NCBI GenBank assembly: GCA_030549175.1
Contig: JAUKUA010000004.1
Span: 868,001-932,000 of the forward strand
From: Lasiosphaeris hirsuta
Lineage: Eukaryota > Ascomycota > Sordariomycetes > Sordariales > Lasiosphaeriaceae
Length of the DNA stretch: 64,000 bases
Reading direction: 5' to 3'
The notes below the pieces were generated by a model, which worked only from the letters and a program-made list of their open reading frames with translations, was not told the DNA's origin and did no database searches. Both the position numbers and the translations under genes were made by a program. This document shows positions 1 through 11,123 of this stretch, in pieces (positions within the stretch are counted from its first letter, which is position 1; every line of letters begins with the position of its first letter).

Positions 1-705
1 TTGTCTAATACCGAGAAAATAGTTCACTTTTTCGAAATAGGGGTAGCCAAGGGACGACGCTCAACTAGGACTCCATGTTTCCGGCAACCGGCCCGATGGA
101 CCCAACGGGATGCTTGCATGTGACACTGGGCGGTGATCCGCATTGACCTCGATTCCCACTGCACCTGCCCCAGTTGTGCAACGATACCAACCCCACTCAG
201 TCTTTCAGACTCTGCATCTCTTACTTGATGTTTGAATTTTGACAGCAGTGGATCTCACCCCCTGCAGCCGGGCGGATTCCCAGCCTAGCCCCATCACCGT
301 GTTCTGGGCCGTCCACCGCCAACAACAAGCAAGGTCAAACGGTGTAGCGGTTATCACTTTTGATTTCGAAGGCCTCACGGCCGCCACCGCGTTCCAAAGA
401 CGGGTGTCTTGGTGTTCTTTTGTTGCTACATACTACGGCTTACTACATTTTCGAATTAGGACTCTAATCATGCCTCAACCCTGGTGTCTCTCCACTGGTG
501 TTTATTTGGAAACAAAAAGGGGCCATTTGCAGGCTCGGTACGTACCTGGGACGAGGACTCAAGGAGGCATTCGACCCACATCCACGCCCCTGAAAAGACT
601 TTTTCTTCCCCGCTCTTCTCCACCACACCATCTCCAAAACTCCAACAGCCCGTCATGAACCCAAAAATCCTGCTCCTGTCCATCAAGCATCGCAGCATCA
701 GATAC
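1..705. other. gene-free leader
   Basis: No convincing coding region. Open frames here are short, overlap on both strands and have low-complexity, shadow-like translations. The segment ends at the first tRNA-Arg gene and may hold its upstream region. Confidence 0.5.
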
Positions 706-777
706 GGCCTGCTGGCTCAATGGTAGAGCGTCTGACTACGAATCAGGAGGTTCCAGGTTCGAGACCTGGGTGGGTCG
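706..777 (+). tRNA. tRNA-Arg (ACG), copy 1
   Basis: A 72-nt cloverleaf can be folded by eye: a 7-bp acceptor stem (GGCCTGC with GTGGGTC, including G-U pairs), D-arm GCTC/GAGC, anticodon stem TCTGA/TCAGG around loop CTACGAA (anticodon ACG), and T-arm CCAGG-TTCGAGA-CCTGG. A T-run (TCTTTTTG) directly downstream is a Pol III terminator. It has no intron. An identical copy lies inverted at 10464-10535. Confidence 0.95.
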
Positions 778-978
778 TCTTTTTGCTCTCTCAGAGATTA
801 TTTTTTTGCCTGCCCTCCCTTCCCATATCGTCCATCTGCCTTATCAGATAAAGCCGGCCCACGTATAGACAGGTCCAGTGCTTCCGGCACCGGCGGCCGT
901 GGTGGGGTTCGTACCCCGAAAACCGCCCGCGGCTCCATAGCAGAGCGATTACAACCCCACACACCAGCAGCAACAAAC

Positions 979-1065
979 GGTCCTATAGTGTAGTTGGTTA
1001 TCACATGGGATTCTGAGCATTTCCTCAAGCTTCCCGTGACCCAGGTTCGAATCCTGGTAGGACCT
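979..1065 (+). tRNA. tRNA-Gln (CTG) with intron
   Basis: Acceptor stem GGTCCTA/TAGGACC with discriminator T, D-arm GTG...CAC, T-arm CCAGG-TTCGAAT-CCTGG. The anticodon arm TGGGA/TCCCG is split by about 14 nt after position 37, the usual place for nuclear tRNA introns. Removing it leaves loop TTCTGAT, anticodon CTG. A T5 Pol III terminator follows (CTTTTTG). Confidence 0.92.
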
Positions 1066-2230
1066 CTACCTTTCTTTTTGCTGGCATTTGGTGGGATCTT
1101 GGGCATTGTTTTGCTCGTCGGGTGGCCTTGGTTATGATCACTGTCTACCTTAGAGACTTGATGGTTAGCGACATGTCTAGGATGTTGTGAAGAGACCTAG
1201 CTGGGAGCAAATCCCTTGAGATAGTGCAAAGCTCAAGCTTGGCAGCTGTCATGTAAGCAGCATCTTCGTCGACGAAGATGCGTAGACGATGACGGGGAAG
1301 TCCAAAAAAGGGTGGCCCGGACGGCCGGGTCTTCTCCGAGCCGATGATGAGAATCATATGAGCCAAGCTCTCTGTTGCGCTGCTGAACTGCTGAACTGCC
1401 GACCTCAGGAGCGACGGAAACTGCGGGAGATGAGTATTTGAGTTGCCAGAAGTTGAAGAACCGAGAGGGTGTTGCCTGGGCAGCAACAAGGCGGGCAACT
1501 TGGAATGGGGATGGCCTGTGCAGCATCTATTTTCAAAGCGGAAAGATGGCCGGGCCGCACACATCCCAGAATTCCATCCTAGCTTCACAGGCTGGGAGTG
1601 GATGAACGGGCATCAGGGATCACAGTCTAGGAGGCCGCAAACCATCCACAATGGGGTGGTTTCTTTATATTCTGGATACTTGACCACATCGGCAGCTTCA
1701 GCTGTTGTGGGCAAACGGCACCCAGATCAGATTCTGGCACTAGATTCAGGGATGGTCCTTGCAACGAGGCGGCCAGCAACGTCTCAACAACAGTGAAACC
1801 CGGGATCGCGCTTCCAGTATCATACAACAACTTCAGCCAATCATACAACAGGAAAGAAAGGTGCAGAAGAGCAACATATGTCCCATCACTTGCAGCCTCT
1901 TTTCTGACATAGTGTAAATCAATGTCAGTGTTCCCGAGCCAACTAGAACTTCAAACACCGGCTGAAAGGCCCGAGGGCTTTGATTCTGCAGGGTGCTAAC
2001 TTGCGACCTCAGGAAGACCGTCCACTCTGAAACTGCACTTCGCGAGCGAATTGTTGGAGATCGAACGGTCAGTAATTGAGAAACAGGCGACGAGGATAGA
2101 TAAATAACTCGCCCCTTCCCATCTTCCAGTACTTTGTAAAGCTCTCTCCGCCATAGAAAAAGAGAGCAACCCATTTACACCTCCCAAGATGTGTCACGGT
2201 CGACTCCCTCCTCGAGAGCGCTCCACCTAG
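1066..2230. other. intergenic, no recognisable gene
   Basis: Several overlapping open frames of 60-150 codons occur on both strands. None shows a family motif, plausible splice structure or codon bias, so none is called. The upstream exon of the gene at 2231 could lie near the right end. Confidence 0.4.
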
Positions 2231-2739
2231 CCTATCGGCGCCCATCCCAGACGAACTCATGCAAAATGTGAGCTTGAAGACTCGAAATACTCCGACGAAG
2301 AGCCGCAATCGCTAGTTCCCCTGAAAAACAACCCAGACCACTCACCGGGAACCTCGCCGAAGCGATCGGTACGTCTCCCATCTCCCTCATCAGTCCTATC
2401 CGCTGACCCCGCATAACAAGCGTGGAGTACCTCGTCTTCGCCGCGCCCACAACGGCCATGCACTGGATAATCCCCCGTGGGGAGAACACCAGGGTCCCGA
2501 CCACGTGGGAATTCCGGGTGGTAGAAATGCACAACATCACAGCGCTGAGCACGCACCACGACAAGATCCTGCGACTCGAAGTCAACTTCAGCGAGGCCCC
2601 GGGTTTCCGTGCTACTACTTTCGACGGGTGGGAAACCGAGTCCGGTCCAGCCCGCCCCATGTTCATTCTCCTCCGATCGTATGCCTGGCTCTCGGATGAG
2701 GTGAAGGCTCTCCTCCCGGAGCTGACCCCGGAGGAGTAA
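2231..2739 (+). CDS. hypothetical protein (partial model, two exons)
   Basis: Not recognised. An open stretch 2231-2368 (acidic, starting after an in-frame TAG) runs to a GTACGT donor at 2369. A CTGAC branch-like site at 2402-2406 precedes a possible acceptor at 2427 (GAG, weak). Joining there keeps frame with 2428-2739, which encodes about 103 residues with alternating hydrophobic and charged positions (YLVFAAPTTAMHW near its start) and ends PELTPEE. No ATG opens the first exon, so a 5' exon is missing or the gene is degraded. The long minus-strand frame over the same DNA reads like a shadow. Alternative: a pseudogene fragment. Confidence 0.38.
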
Positions 2740-3565
2740 GCGCGCTCTGACTGCATGGCCGCTGGTCGGATGGAGGATGTGGATTCGGATGATGATGAGC
2801 CTGTCCCCGGAAGTTGCGCCGAGGGGGATTCTGGGCTGGGAGCCGAGCGATCCTTTCCCGGTAGTCACGCCCCAAGGGGATGTGCCCTAGGAGGAGGTGT
2901 TTGAGCGGTTGTAGCGGGTAGGGCCGGAGAATGAGTTTGAGATCGTCATTTCGTTTGGAAGTCCAAGTCCAAGAGAGGAAGGGGCATGAGCATTAAATGG
3001 TAGAAAATAGATTGAACACAACAACAATGCAGCTCACATATTACCCGGAGATGGGGGGTCTATCCTCATTTAGGGCTCTGACATTGTTCAACATTGCCCT
3101 AGGAATAAACAAACTAGGGCTGGAGTGTACTATGTAGACACTGAGGGGAAGCACCAAATGAGAACCGTAGCTGGCTGAACTGCCCTCCACTACGCTTTCC
3201 TGAGCGTGTGGACCTAAGCAACAATGCACCTGCCTGCAGACACCTGCCGAGCCTGCGGCTGCCAGTCTCGGCTAACCAAGGTACTTGCACCCAACGGGTC
3301 GTTGTAGCGTTGCCAACCCGGAGCGTGAGGATGGGCCACGCTACGACCAATGTCCCAGCCACGCCACTCCAGAGAAGTTGGGCATTCATTGTAGCCCAAC
3401 TGGGCGTCCGGTTCCTAAACTTTCACCAACCTTGCTAATGTTTATCCATCAGACGGCTCTATCCTATCTCTCCATGCAACTACGACGACTTATGAGTGCC
3501 CGTCCTAGCTATCTTTTTACGCCTGTACTGCACTGCGTTCCTACACAGTCGCTCCAAAGGAACCC
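2740..3565. other. intergenic, likely promoter of the GTPase gene
   Basis: No supported gene. The short frames overlap on both strands. The right part should hold the promoter and 5' UTR of the B-box/GTPase gene whose ATG is at 3566. Confidence 0.4.
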
Positions 3566-5912
3566 ATGGGTCCAACCCAAGGTTACTTGGCCCGTGAGGG
3601 TGCCACGGACACTCCCCCGGTCCCCGATCAGTATGATCCCCACCAGCCAGCGGAAACCGGTCTCACTCCAGCCCCGCCCCTTGTTCTGGTCTCCGAACCA
3701 AAGCAACAACCCGTCGACGAAATATCCGGCTCGAATCTACACTGCGTGCAACAATTCGAGGCGTGCGAGAGTGATTGTCCAATGGTCTGGTTTTGCAGGG
3801 CCTGTAATGTCACGTACTGCGACCAGTGTTGGAGTGGCCAACTCGTACACAGAAAGAAACTGAACAAACCGGGAGCCGTGGTGCATAAGATAAACCTGGA
3901 AGTAGCTGGGAAGGTCGGTAACGTTCTTACACCGCCAACGGACGAGAGGATGCGTGAGGAGCTCCATCGCGGAGATGAGTCGACAGCGTGGTTTGGTAGG
4001 TGGTTTTTTGTGGTTTACTTTCTACGAAGGAGTGCTGACGCCTGCTATTTCATCTGCCTAGGAATTGAGAGACTAGGTTAAGGTAGAAATAGTCAACTTA
4101 TGCTCTATGATTACGGCCGCTTGCTCAATCTCCTGAGGATCGGGACATCAAATACACCAACCGAACCAAACCCGCACGACCCCGAGTCTAGTGTCTTTTG
4201 TGGGAGAGACTGGGGCCGGTAAGAGTTCGCTCATTAAGCTATTGATTGACCTGGATACCACCGGCGAGAAGAAACACTCGACACCTATCGTCGACGCCAG
4301 TGGCAGTCATCTCTCTACGTCAGAGGATGTCCATCTGTACCTGGATCCTCGTACAGCTCAATCCGGTTGCCCAATAATGTTGGCGGACTGCGAGGGCCTT
4401 GAAGGCGGTGAACGAGAGCCTTCAGGAGTCAAGTTCAAGAGTAAATGGAGACGAGAAGAGGAGAGAAAAGCCAGGCTCGACGAAGGCTACTTCAAGGCAC
4501 AGCGAATAGCGTCTCAGTACAAACTGGAGTGGTCGGTTGGGGAGGATTCCAAGACCCGCGGCTTTGCTGTCACCCATCTCTATCCGAGGTTACTTTACGC
4601 ATTTTCCGATGTCATCGTCTTCGTTCTGCATAATGCGCGGTATGTTCCCTCTCTATTGACCAGTCCCCGATGCCTGGATGTTAATAGACAGCAACACCAA
4701 CAATCTGTTGATCGGCCAATTGCGTATCTGACAATCGATAGAGTAATCGAGCAAGTATTCGAGAAGCTGCTTACGTGGGCGGTGAACGCCATAGAGACGT
4801 CATCAAACCAGCCCATTCTTCCCCACGCCATCATTGTGCTAAACAAACACGAAGATTACCCAAATCTCAGCGGTTCTTCCACAAATACGAAAGATATACT
4901 GCGCGATATGTCTCCTGTAATAGAGGTGAACAAGACATTCCTCAAGTGTGCTGAGTATTGGAGAGAACGCGGCAAACCAATCCACAATCTCGAGGAGCTT
5001 ATTCGCTGCTACTGCAGTTCCATCGAGGTATGTCGAGATTTAGGCGCCGTTCACTAGCGAGAAAGAATCTACTGACGTTGTCTTTTTGTAGATCTTGAGA
5101 GTGCCTAGAAGAGATAGACCACAGCTCGTGCACGACCGGGTCAAGCAGCTGCAGGTGCTGGTTTCAAATTCGTGCTCCGCAGCCCAAACCACCAGGAGTC
5201 GCACAGGAATGCTTCTTGACATGCATGATTTTCAAGCTTACATGCAGGAGGCATTCACAGTCTTCTCTATGAAGCTCGACTCTCCTTTTGACTTCACGGT
5301 GGTGTCGCTCCGCAGATCACAACTCTTGGCAGATTTTAGTGGTAATCTTCTGAAGCTTTTACGGGGGGTAGTGGACATATGGAAACATAACCTCGAGGTC
5401 CCCATGCAGGAAATATTACTTGAGATCACCTGTCTTGCCACATCTTCCATCATGCTTGACACGGCCCGGCATAGAGATAAAGGTGAGTTCAAGTTCCTCT
5501 CTATGAGTAGCCTGCCTCCAGTAAATCACTAACAGACGGTCCCAGGATCCCCGACCGATATCTTTCCGAGATACGTCAAGACGGGAAAGTTTTCTCAGCT
5601 GGTGACTGTCAAGCCAGCATCACGTTCGGAGACTATCGTCAAGTGTTTTTGCACCGAATCTACGCCTACCTGCAGGGTCTAGGTGGAGAAGCCGCACATC
5701 AGTGGTCAACTCCTCGAATCTATCCCAAGCAAGCGGTGGCTAAGCTTCACCAAGACATTATTCGCAGCTTCTTTCGACGAGCTGACCCCCCTGATAATCG
5801 ATCAGAAGGCGCTGGGCCCCTCACAAGCCACAGCGCATGTTTCTGTTGCTTGCTCGAGCTAGGAGAACATCCCATGCCGTGTGGGCACGTACTGTGTATG
5901 CCGTGCGTGTGA
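3566..5912 (+). CDS. B-box / P-loop GTPase / truncated RING protein
   Basis: Six exons join in frame: 3566-3995, 4062-4076, 4192-4639, 4742-5027, 5092-5482, 5536-5912 (648 aa). Residues about 60-107 form a B-box-like zinc finger (Cys 60, 67, 71, 77, 80, 85, 88, then His). Around residue 152 is a Walker A/G1 motif GETGAGKSS, followed by a G3-like DCEG and a G4-like LNKHED, so the centre is a large dynamin/GBP/AIG1-type GTPase; a helical region follows. The C-terminus is the first half of a RING finger (C-x2-C ... C-x-H-x2-C-x2-C) and stops at TGA one residue after the last of these Cys. Fungal relatives, as I know the family, continue into a complete RING and a patatin-like lipase. The next segment (5926-7640) is the displaced remainder, so this looks like a gene cut by an internal deletion. 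A role in fungal innate immunity or cell death is inferred. The splice sites fit well; whether it is expressed is unknown. Confidence 0.72.
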
Positions 5913-5925
5913 CCCCGCGAAGCCC

Positions 5926-7640
5926 ATGTTCCGCATCAACCCGAAGATACAGGGTCGGCTGCCCGCCCTTGACGAGAAGGACAAAATCGGGGAACTTCGC
6001 AGGCGAATCAAGAGTTCTTTGGTAGGCGATCCCTAGATAGCTAGAGTTGCGTCCCAGCAGCTTGTTTCATCTTCATTCTACTTCGAGCTTGAGATGATTG
6101 AGGGTGGGTACGGGGGGAATTTTCAGTTCACAGGTACGATCAGCATCCAGTTTACCTAGGCGAGTTCAAAAGCAAAACCAATGTTGGGTCTCTGACTACT
6201 AATTACACAGGGAAAATCTGCTGCAAACTATTGCAGCGATCAAATGAGTTGACTTACCTAGGAGAACATCTCAAGGAGCAAACCTCAATCAAAGGTTCGC
6301 TGGGCCTCCATGTCAGTACTAAGGACAACTACGGGACAAAAGTGCGCATTGCAATCGTCGGACTGTCTGCCATGGTAGACGCAATGACTCGAAACGAGCC
6401 ATTTTCTCAAGCTCTTACCTTTGAGACTAAAAACAAAGCCACGCTGATTGAGATGCGACTACAATTTGGGGACGAGGAATCTGAGCCGAGATGCTATATC
6501 AGCGGATTTCCCCGCTCTCTTCTGTCAGACTTGACCCAAGGGAGGCCCCGCTCACGTCAAATGGCCTCAAGTTCATCAGAAAATTCCCCTCGACATAACA
6601 GAGTCGTGGATTGGAAGCCGCCGGAGAAGCAGGGCGAGCTGGATGCTATCGATATTCACCGATATACCGATCCGTCACGAAAGCTAGGTTATCGTAACCA
6701 ACAGGGCTCGAGACTAAAGTCTATGTTTTACGCCAAGGTGGCGTCACGCGTTAGCAGTCGGTTCCAGGGCTCTTTGGAAGGTAGTTCCCATTCAACGAGT
6801 TACCGGGCCCGTGGGTCCAGCACCCAGGAGAACGATGTGTCGCGCCCTCACTCCAAAGACGTCTTCCGGGTGACTCCGCACCCGGAGCTGACGAAATGGG
6901 CTAATTTTAATAAGCTCGGCAAAGTCACTATCAGTGACAATGGTTTTGCCTTTTTCTCAGATGCATTTGGTGTTGGCCCATCAGGTTGTCTTGACGGTAC
7001 ACTATGGAGTGCCATTTCCGACCATCCTACTCCGCCGGACGTAGATGAGTACTACTTTGAGTTGGAAATTATGAAGGGGTGCAATGGCAAAGGGTAGGTC
7101 GGTCGGCTTGGACAGGAGCAATTCATCACTGAGACTATTTACACTCAAGGAAGGTCAGTGGGAGTAGTGAATCAACGACAGTGCTAACATTGGTCTCCCC
7201 TATTATCATAGGGTGGTCGGTATCGGGGTCTTCAGATTCGAATCAATGTCGAAATTTGGATTCCAAACACTCCCAGGTTGGGATGACAATTGGGGCTACC
7301 AAGACGATGACAAGAAAGAGTTCACGGGTTACGCAGATGGAGCCCCATATGGCCCAACATATACCATCGAGGACAAAGTTGGCTGCGGGATCGACTTCCG
7401 AAAGGGAACGGTTTACTACACAAAGAACGGGCGGTACTTGGGTAAGTTCGAGCCTCTTTTCATTGTTAAACTTGGAAAAGAACTAACTACCGTGGCTCTC
7501 TAGGTATTGCAGGCAAAGGCGCGAAGGGCCCACTGTATCCTGCCACCGGTGTCTGTTGCCTTGGAATAGTAAGGGCGCAGTTCAATCTCAAACCACCACT
7601 GCGTGGTGACAAACTAGTCAATTCATTCAAAGAGGAATGA
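5926..7640 (+). pseudogene. 3' remnant of the patatin-type gene with C-terminal SPRY domain
   Basis: Exons 5926-6133, 6211-7093, 7212-7441 and 7504-7640 read in one frame, shifted relative to the RING upstream and interrupted by one TAG at 6034-6036. The start (FRINP...LPALDEKD) and a following SFYFELE block resemble what follows the catalytic domain in fungal RING-patatin proteins; the lipase motifs themselves (GGGxxG, GxSxG) are absent. A serine/charged-rich linker leads to a SPRY domain spanning exons 2-4 (from DEYYFELEI through GIGVF, WGYQDD and TVYYTKNG to LYPATG). An ATG at 6094 would allow a free-standing SPRY protein of 429 aa. Alternatively a weak donor at 5888 could splice around the stop and frameshift to acceptor 5952, but that would destroy the RING. 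Loss of function of the ancestral protein is likely; a residual SPRY protein is possible. Confidence 0.62.
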
Positions 7641-8204
7641 GAGATGACGGTGTCATATTTACTAGTGGTTGCAAGGGAGGGTGATTGCAGATTTTGAATG
7701 AATTTTGGTGGGACTTTGTTTTCGTTGGTTGCGAGATGCACACTCAGAATGAAATCTCACGAGACATTTATGGTCATGCTAGCTGGGCCACAACATCCAC
7801 CACAGCCTTGTACCAGGGGCCATTGTTGCTGCCGCCCACAGGCACAATGTTTTTTATTGCAGCATGTCTCCACAGCTGGGCCTCCATGGGCTGTCTCAAG
7901 AACAAACAGGGAAAGCCCTCTAGAGGGCTTGTAGCTTGGAGAGGGCATCGCGGACGGGTCAGAAGGCGAGCCGATGAAACCACCTCGCGAGCTTGTCACG
8001 GCACACAAGAATCAATCGCGCAAGCGGCCAATGGCCGTCAACCCTTATATTCAAGTGACAACAACCACACCACGCTGTGATATCCAAAGGTATTCCCAAG
8101 CCTGCGCCGTCCATGCCCGTCCGCCCAATCCCATCCGGTGCCGAGTCATTCTACCTTGTAGCTCGCTCTTTTCCTATTCCAGTGCCCATAAAGCCAATAC
8201 AATC
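7641..8204. other. intergenic between convergent genes
   Basis: The 3' flanks of the SPRY remnant (+) and the caspase-fold gene (-) meet here. The short frames in it are repetitive-looking and unsupported. Confidence 0.5.
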
Positions 8205-9652
8205 TTACATCGTACAATACCGTTCAGCCCCCACATTCACAAAATCTGGCAGATAGATATCCATCAACTGCCCGCCGCCCAATTGCGTCACGAAAACCTG
8301 TGACGCATCAATCTTCCGCCCCCTCAAATCGTCCCTCATCCTCGAACATAAGCTCTGCACCGAAATCAACTCCGTCTCCTCATCCCGCCTCCTATCCAAA
8401 ATCCTGCACAATGCCGTCGTCATAAAGTTGTCCGCCTCCCCGAACCCCCGCGACGATTCATACGAATACGGGGCGCACACGCCCAACAACTGTTTGGTAG
8501 AAGGCGACGAGGCCAGGCCGGGCTCGATGAGGATCTCGGGGTGCTCGGCGCCGGGGGCAGCGGAGCAGTCGAGGACGAGGAGGACGTCGCCGGGTGCCTG
8601 CATGAGGGGGTCGCGGACGTCTTCCCAGTGGAAAGACGCACCACCGAAGCCGCTGTTTTCTATTAGGAATTGCTTGGCCAAAAGGGAGGGGGAGCGTACC
8701 TTGAAAACACCATCCGCTCATTCTCCATATTCCCGTACCCCTGGTAATACACCACTAGCAAACTATTTGGCGTCGACTTATCCAGAAACCGATCCAGAAT
8801 GGTCTCGACAGCGGAGGTGGGATAGTCTTCCGGGATGAGACGACACTGGACACGGTAGCCGCGCCTCTTGAACGAGGACCGCACGGCGTCCGTCTCGAGG
8901 TCGAGGCCGGGCGAGAGGAGCTGGCCGTCGTCGCCGCGGCGGTCGTCCTTGGCCCAGGTGAGGATCAGCACGTGGACTTCTTCCGGGGGCGGATTCTGAG
9001 CGCGCTGCTGCACGCGGTACACGGTCGTCGCGGTGGCCGGGGTTGAGGGGGTGTGCCGGGCGGCGGGGTGGTACGGCCGCGGGGAGGGCGTCCGCGGGAT
9101 TGTGAAGGAGTTGCTCCAGTCCGGCGAGGATTTCCGGCGGTACTGCTCGTAGTAGTAGTCGGCGATTCCCTTGCCCTTGCCGATCTCAATCATGGGCGTC
9201 TCCGGCTCCGCGTCGGCGTGCTCGTCGTAGTCGGATACCTGTATTGTGGGCTTGCTCGGTGAGATTGTCCTCGACCAGCTCGACCCCTGCGGTGACGACA
9301 GCGCCGTCTCTGTATATGCCACCTTGTCTGTGAACCAGGGTGTGTCTGGGCTGTGTGTTGCGGTAGTGTTTGGGCTTTGTCTACTTCCTGTTAGCCCTGT
9401 CTCGAAGCTCGGGAGTGCGATTACTGACAATGCGGCTTCTCCGAGGGCGTCGACGACTGAGTTCATGGTTTGGTCCCAGAACTGGCCGACCTCGTCCCTG
9501 GTTTCCTCCTCGGGCTCGTCCTCGGCGTCTGAGTGGTCGTAGATGTCATCGTACAGATTGCGGGTGGGAAGACCGGTGCTGACGGTGGTGAAGAAGTCAT
9601 CGCGGGTGGCGGCGATATGCCGCTCCCACAGGACGGTAAAGTCGACGCCCAT
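8205..9652 (-). CDS. caspase-like (C14 fold) protein, apparently catalytically dead
   Basis: Two exons, 9652-8700 and 8652-8205, give 466 aa. The 47-nt intron 8699-8653 (GTACGC...AACAG) keeps frame across the core. Residues about 1-220 are polar, acidic and Ser/Pro-rich. From about 225 a caspase/metacaspase fold is visible: strand VHVLILTWAKDD, a helix with RRGYRV, strand LLVVYYQGYG, then DVLLVLDCSAA and a C-terminal half ending near QVFVTQLGGG. In active fungal members the strand ends in GHG and the second motif is DCC or D-x-C; here His is Tyr (QGYG) and the expected Cys is Ser (DCS). I infer a pseudo-enzyme, perhaps a scaffold or decoy. It converges on the SPRY remnant 564 bp away. The fold assignment is fairly firm and the loss of activity likely. 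Confidence 0.75.
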
Positions 9653-10463
9653 GGTAGCCGATGTGCTGTGTTCTGCTCGAGTCTCAACTGGAAGCCGCCC
9701 GAGGGCTCTAGGTAGAGAGATATTCAGGCCAAAGGTTGTGGGAGCAGCTCAGCCGTCGGAAGCATGGTTGGAGGTCTGCCCCGCGTTGGCTTTGGAGGAG
9801 TGGTCCGGCCAGGAAATGCGACAATTATGAGAGACATGGCGTCCAACCGTAGGGCACCACACTCCCAGAGGACAAGACCGGTGGCCACAAATGACGGTCG
9901 CCGACTCGCCGCACCGCGAATCCAACCGGCTAAAAACGTCAGCACTTGGGCTGGCTGCGGTCGCACTGCATGGCTTGACTGTGGAGGACCGTTGTCGTGC
10001 GTGGGCCGTGAGTGGTGCATTCATCAATCTTGATTGCTCGTCGGTGCTGGTCGGTGCTCGGCCGGCCTGATTTGGCCAAAAAGGTCATTGCAGAAACACC
10101 CTCTGGTTCGCGCCAAGCCCATTTGAGCGTGCACGCCGGCAAATACCACGTTTACCCAGTCAAAGACAGTTGCCAAATATATCTTTTTGCTATTCCTGGT
10201 TAGCTGCCGTCCCCCGATCCGATCCCGCCGTTGCTTTACCCACAGACTCTGCTATCTTAAGAGTCCATGCCCCGACCGTCAGACCGTAAGCTACCGTGAG
10301 CCGCGTGCAGTAGTTAGTCTATCAAATCCGCGACAGTGCCAGATGACCACTGCCGCTAGAATGAGGAGTCGCAAATATAATTGAAACAAATAGAAGCCAT
10401 TTTGTTTGAGATTCAATGACCGACCAATTCAGGTGAGGAAGCCAAAACTCAGCAAAAAGTAAC
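9653..10463. other. intergenic, promoter of the caspase-like gene
   Basis: No supported coding region. It should contain the promoter of the minus-strand gene at 9652 and the terminator of the second tRNA-Arg: the minus strand reads T5 just left of 10464. Confidence 0.5.
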
Positions 10464-10535
10464 CGACCCACCCAGGTCTCGAACCTGGAACCTCCTGATT
10501 CGTAGTCAGACGCTCTACCATTGAGCCAGCAGGCC
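10464..10535 (-). tRNA. tRNA-Arg (ACG), copy 2
   Basis: The reverse complement is base-for-base identical to the tRNA at 706-777 over all 72 nt. Anticodon ACG, no intron, T5 terminator downstream on the minus strand. With copy 1 it forms an inverted pair bracketing about 9.7 kb. Confidence 0.95.
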
Positions 10536-11123
10536 TGTTGATCCTATGCGCTGATGTAGCCAACTATTAGGAGAGCGTCACGTGGACAGCGCAGATCAAT
10601 GTGGATCGTCCACTCACATGTTTGAAATTTGTATGCTGCCGAGAATACCGTTCTTGATTCTCTTGCAGGAGGTACCGAGCATGCATGACCGACATGACGT
10701 ACTACTACAGGCAACCGATGTGTGACAGCAAATTGGCTTTTTCAAAAGTCATGTCGGCAGCCGAGAGAGATGCTTGATACCGTGCTCGTGGTCTAGTCAT
10801 GGAGGATTATTATTTTGGCCATGAGTTAAGTGAGCGCCGTCGTCGTGAAGCTTGATGCCATAGCCGACGATTTACTTGATCTCAGCTGTGCTATACGTGT
10901 AAATCTATCTTGCGGAAGAAAAACAGTGGCCTCCGTACAGGCCTCAGGCACAGAGATAAAAGTCACGTGGACTGCGCAAGTAAAGTGGATCCAGACAAGG
11001 TGGCGGTCCAACCAAAGCTGGTACTGCAGTGCTCACGTCTAAAATTTATATCTGGATGTCAATTCCCAATTCAAACACTCGAGTCGAGTCGCTAACCGTG
11101 GTCGGAACTTGGAATCGTTGCCT
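10536..11123. other. intergenic, promoter of the ketopantoate reductase gene
   Basis: No gene seen. The DNA is more AT-rich than its neighbours and the short frames in it are unsupported. Confidence 0.45.

Noticed and set aside
2232..2868. 203-codon minus-strand ORF opposite the hypothetical gene
   Set aside because: Translation is Gly/Arg/Ser-rich without hydrophobic periodicity; the plus strand over the same bases reads far more like protein and has a splice-compatible structure.
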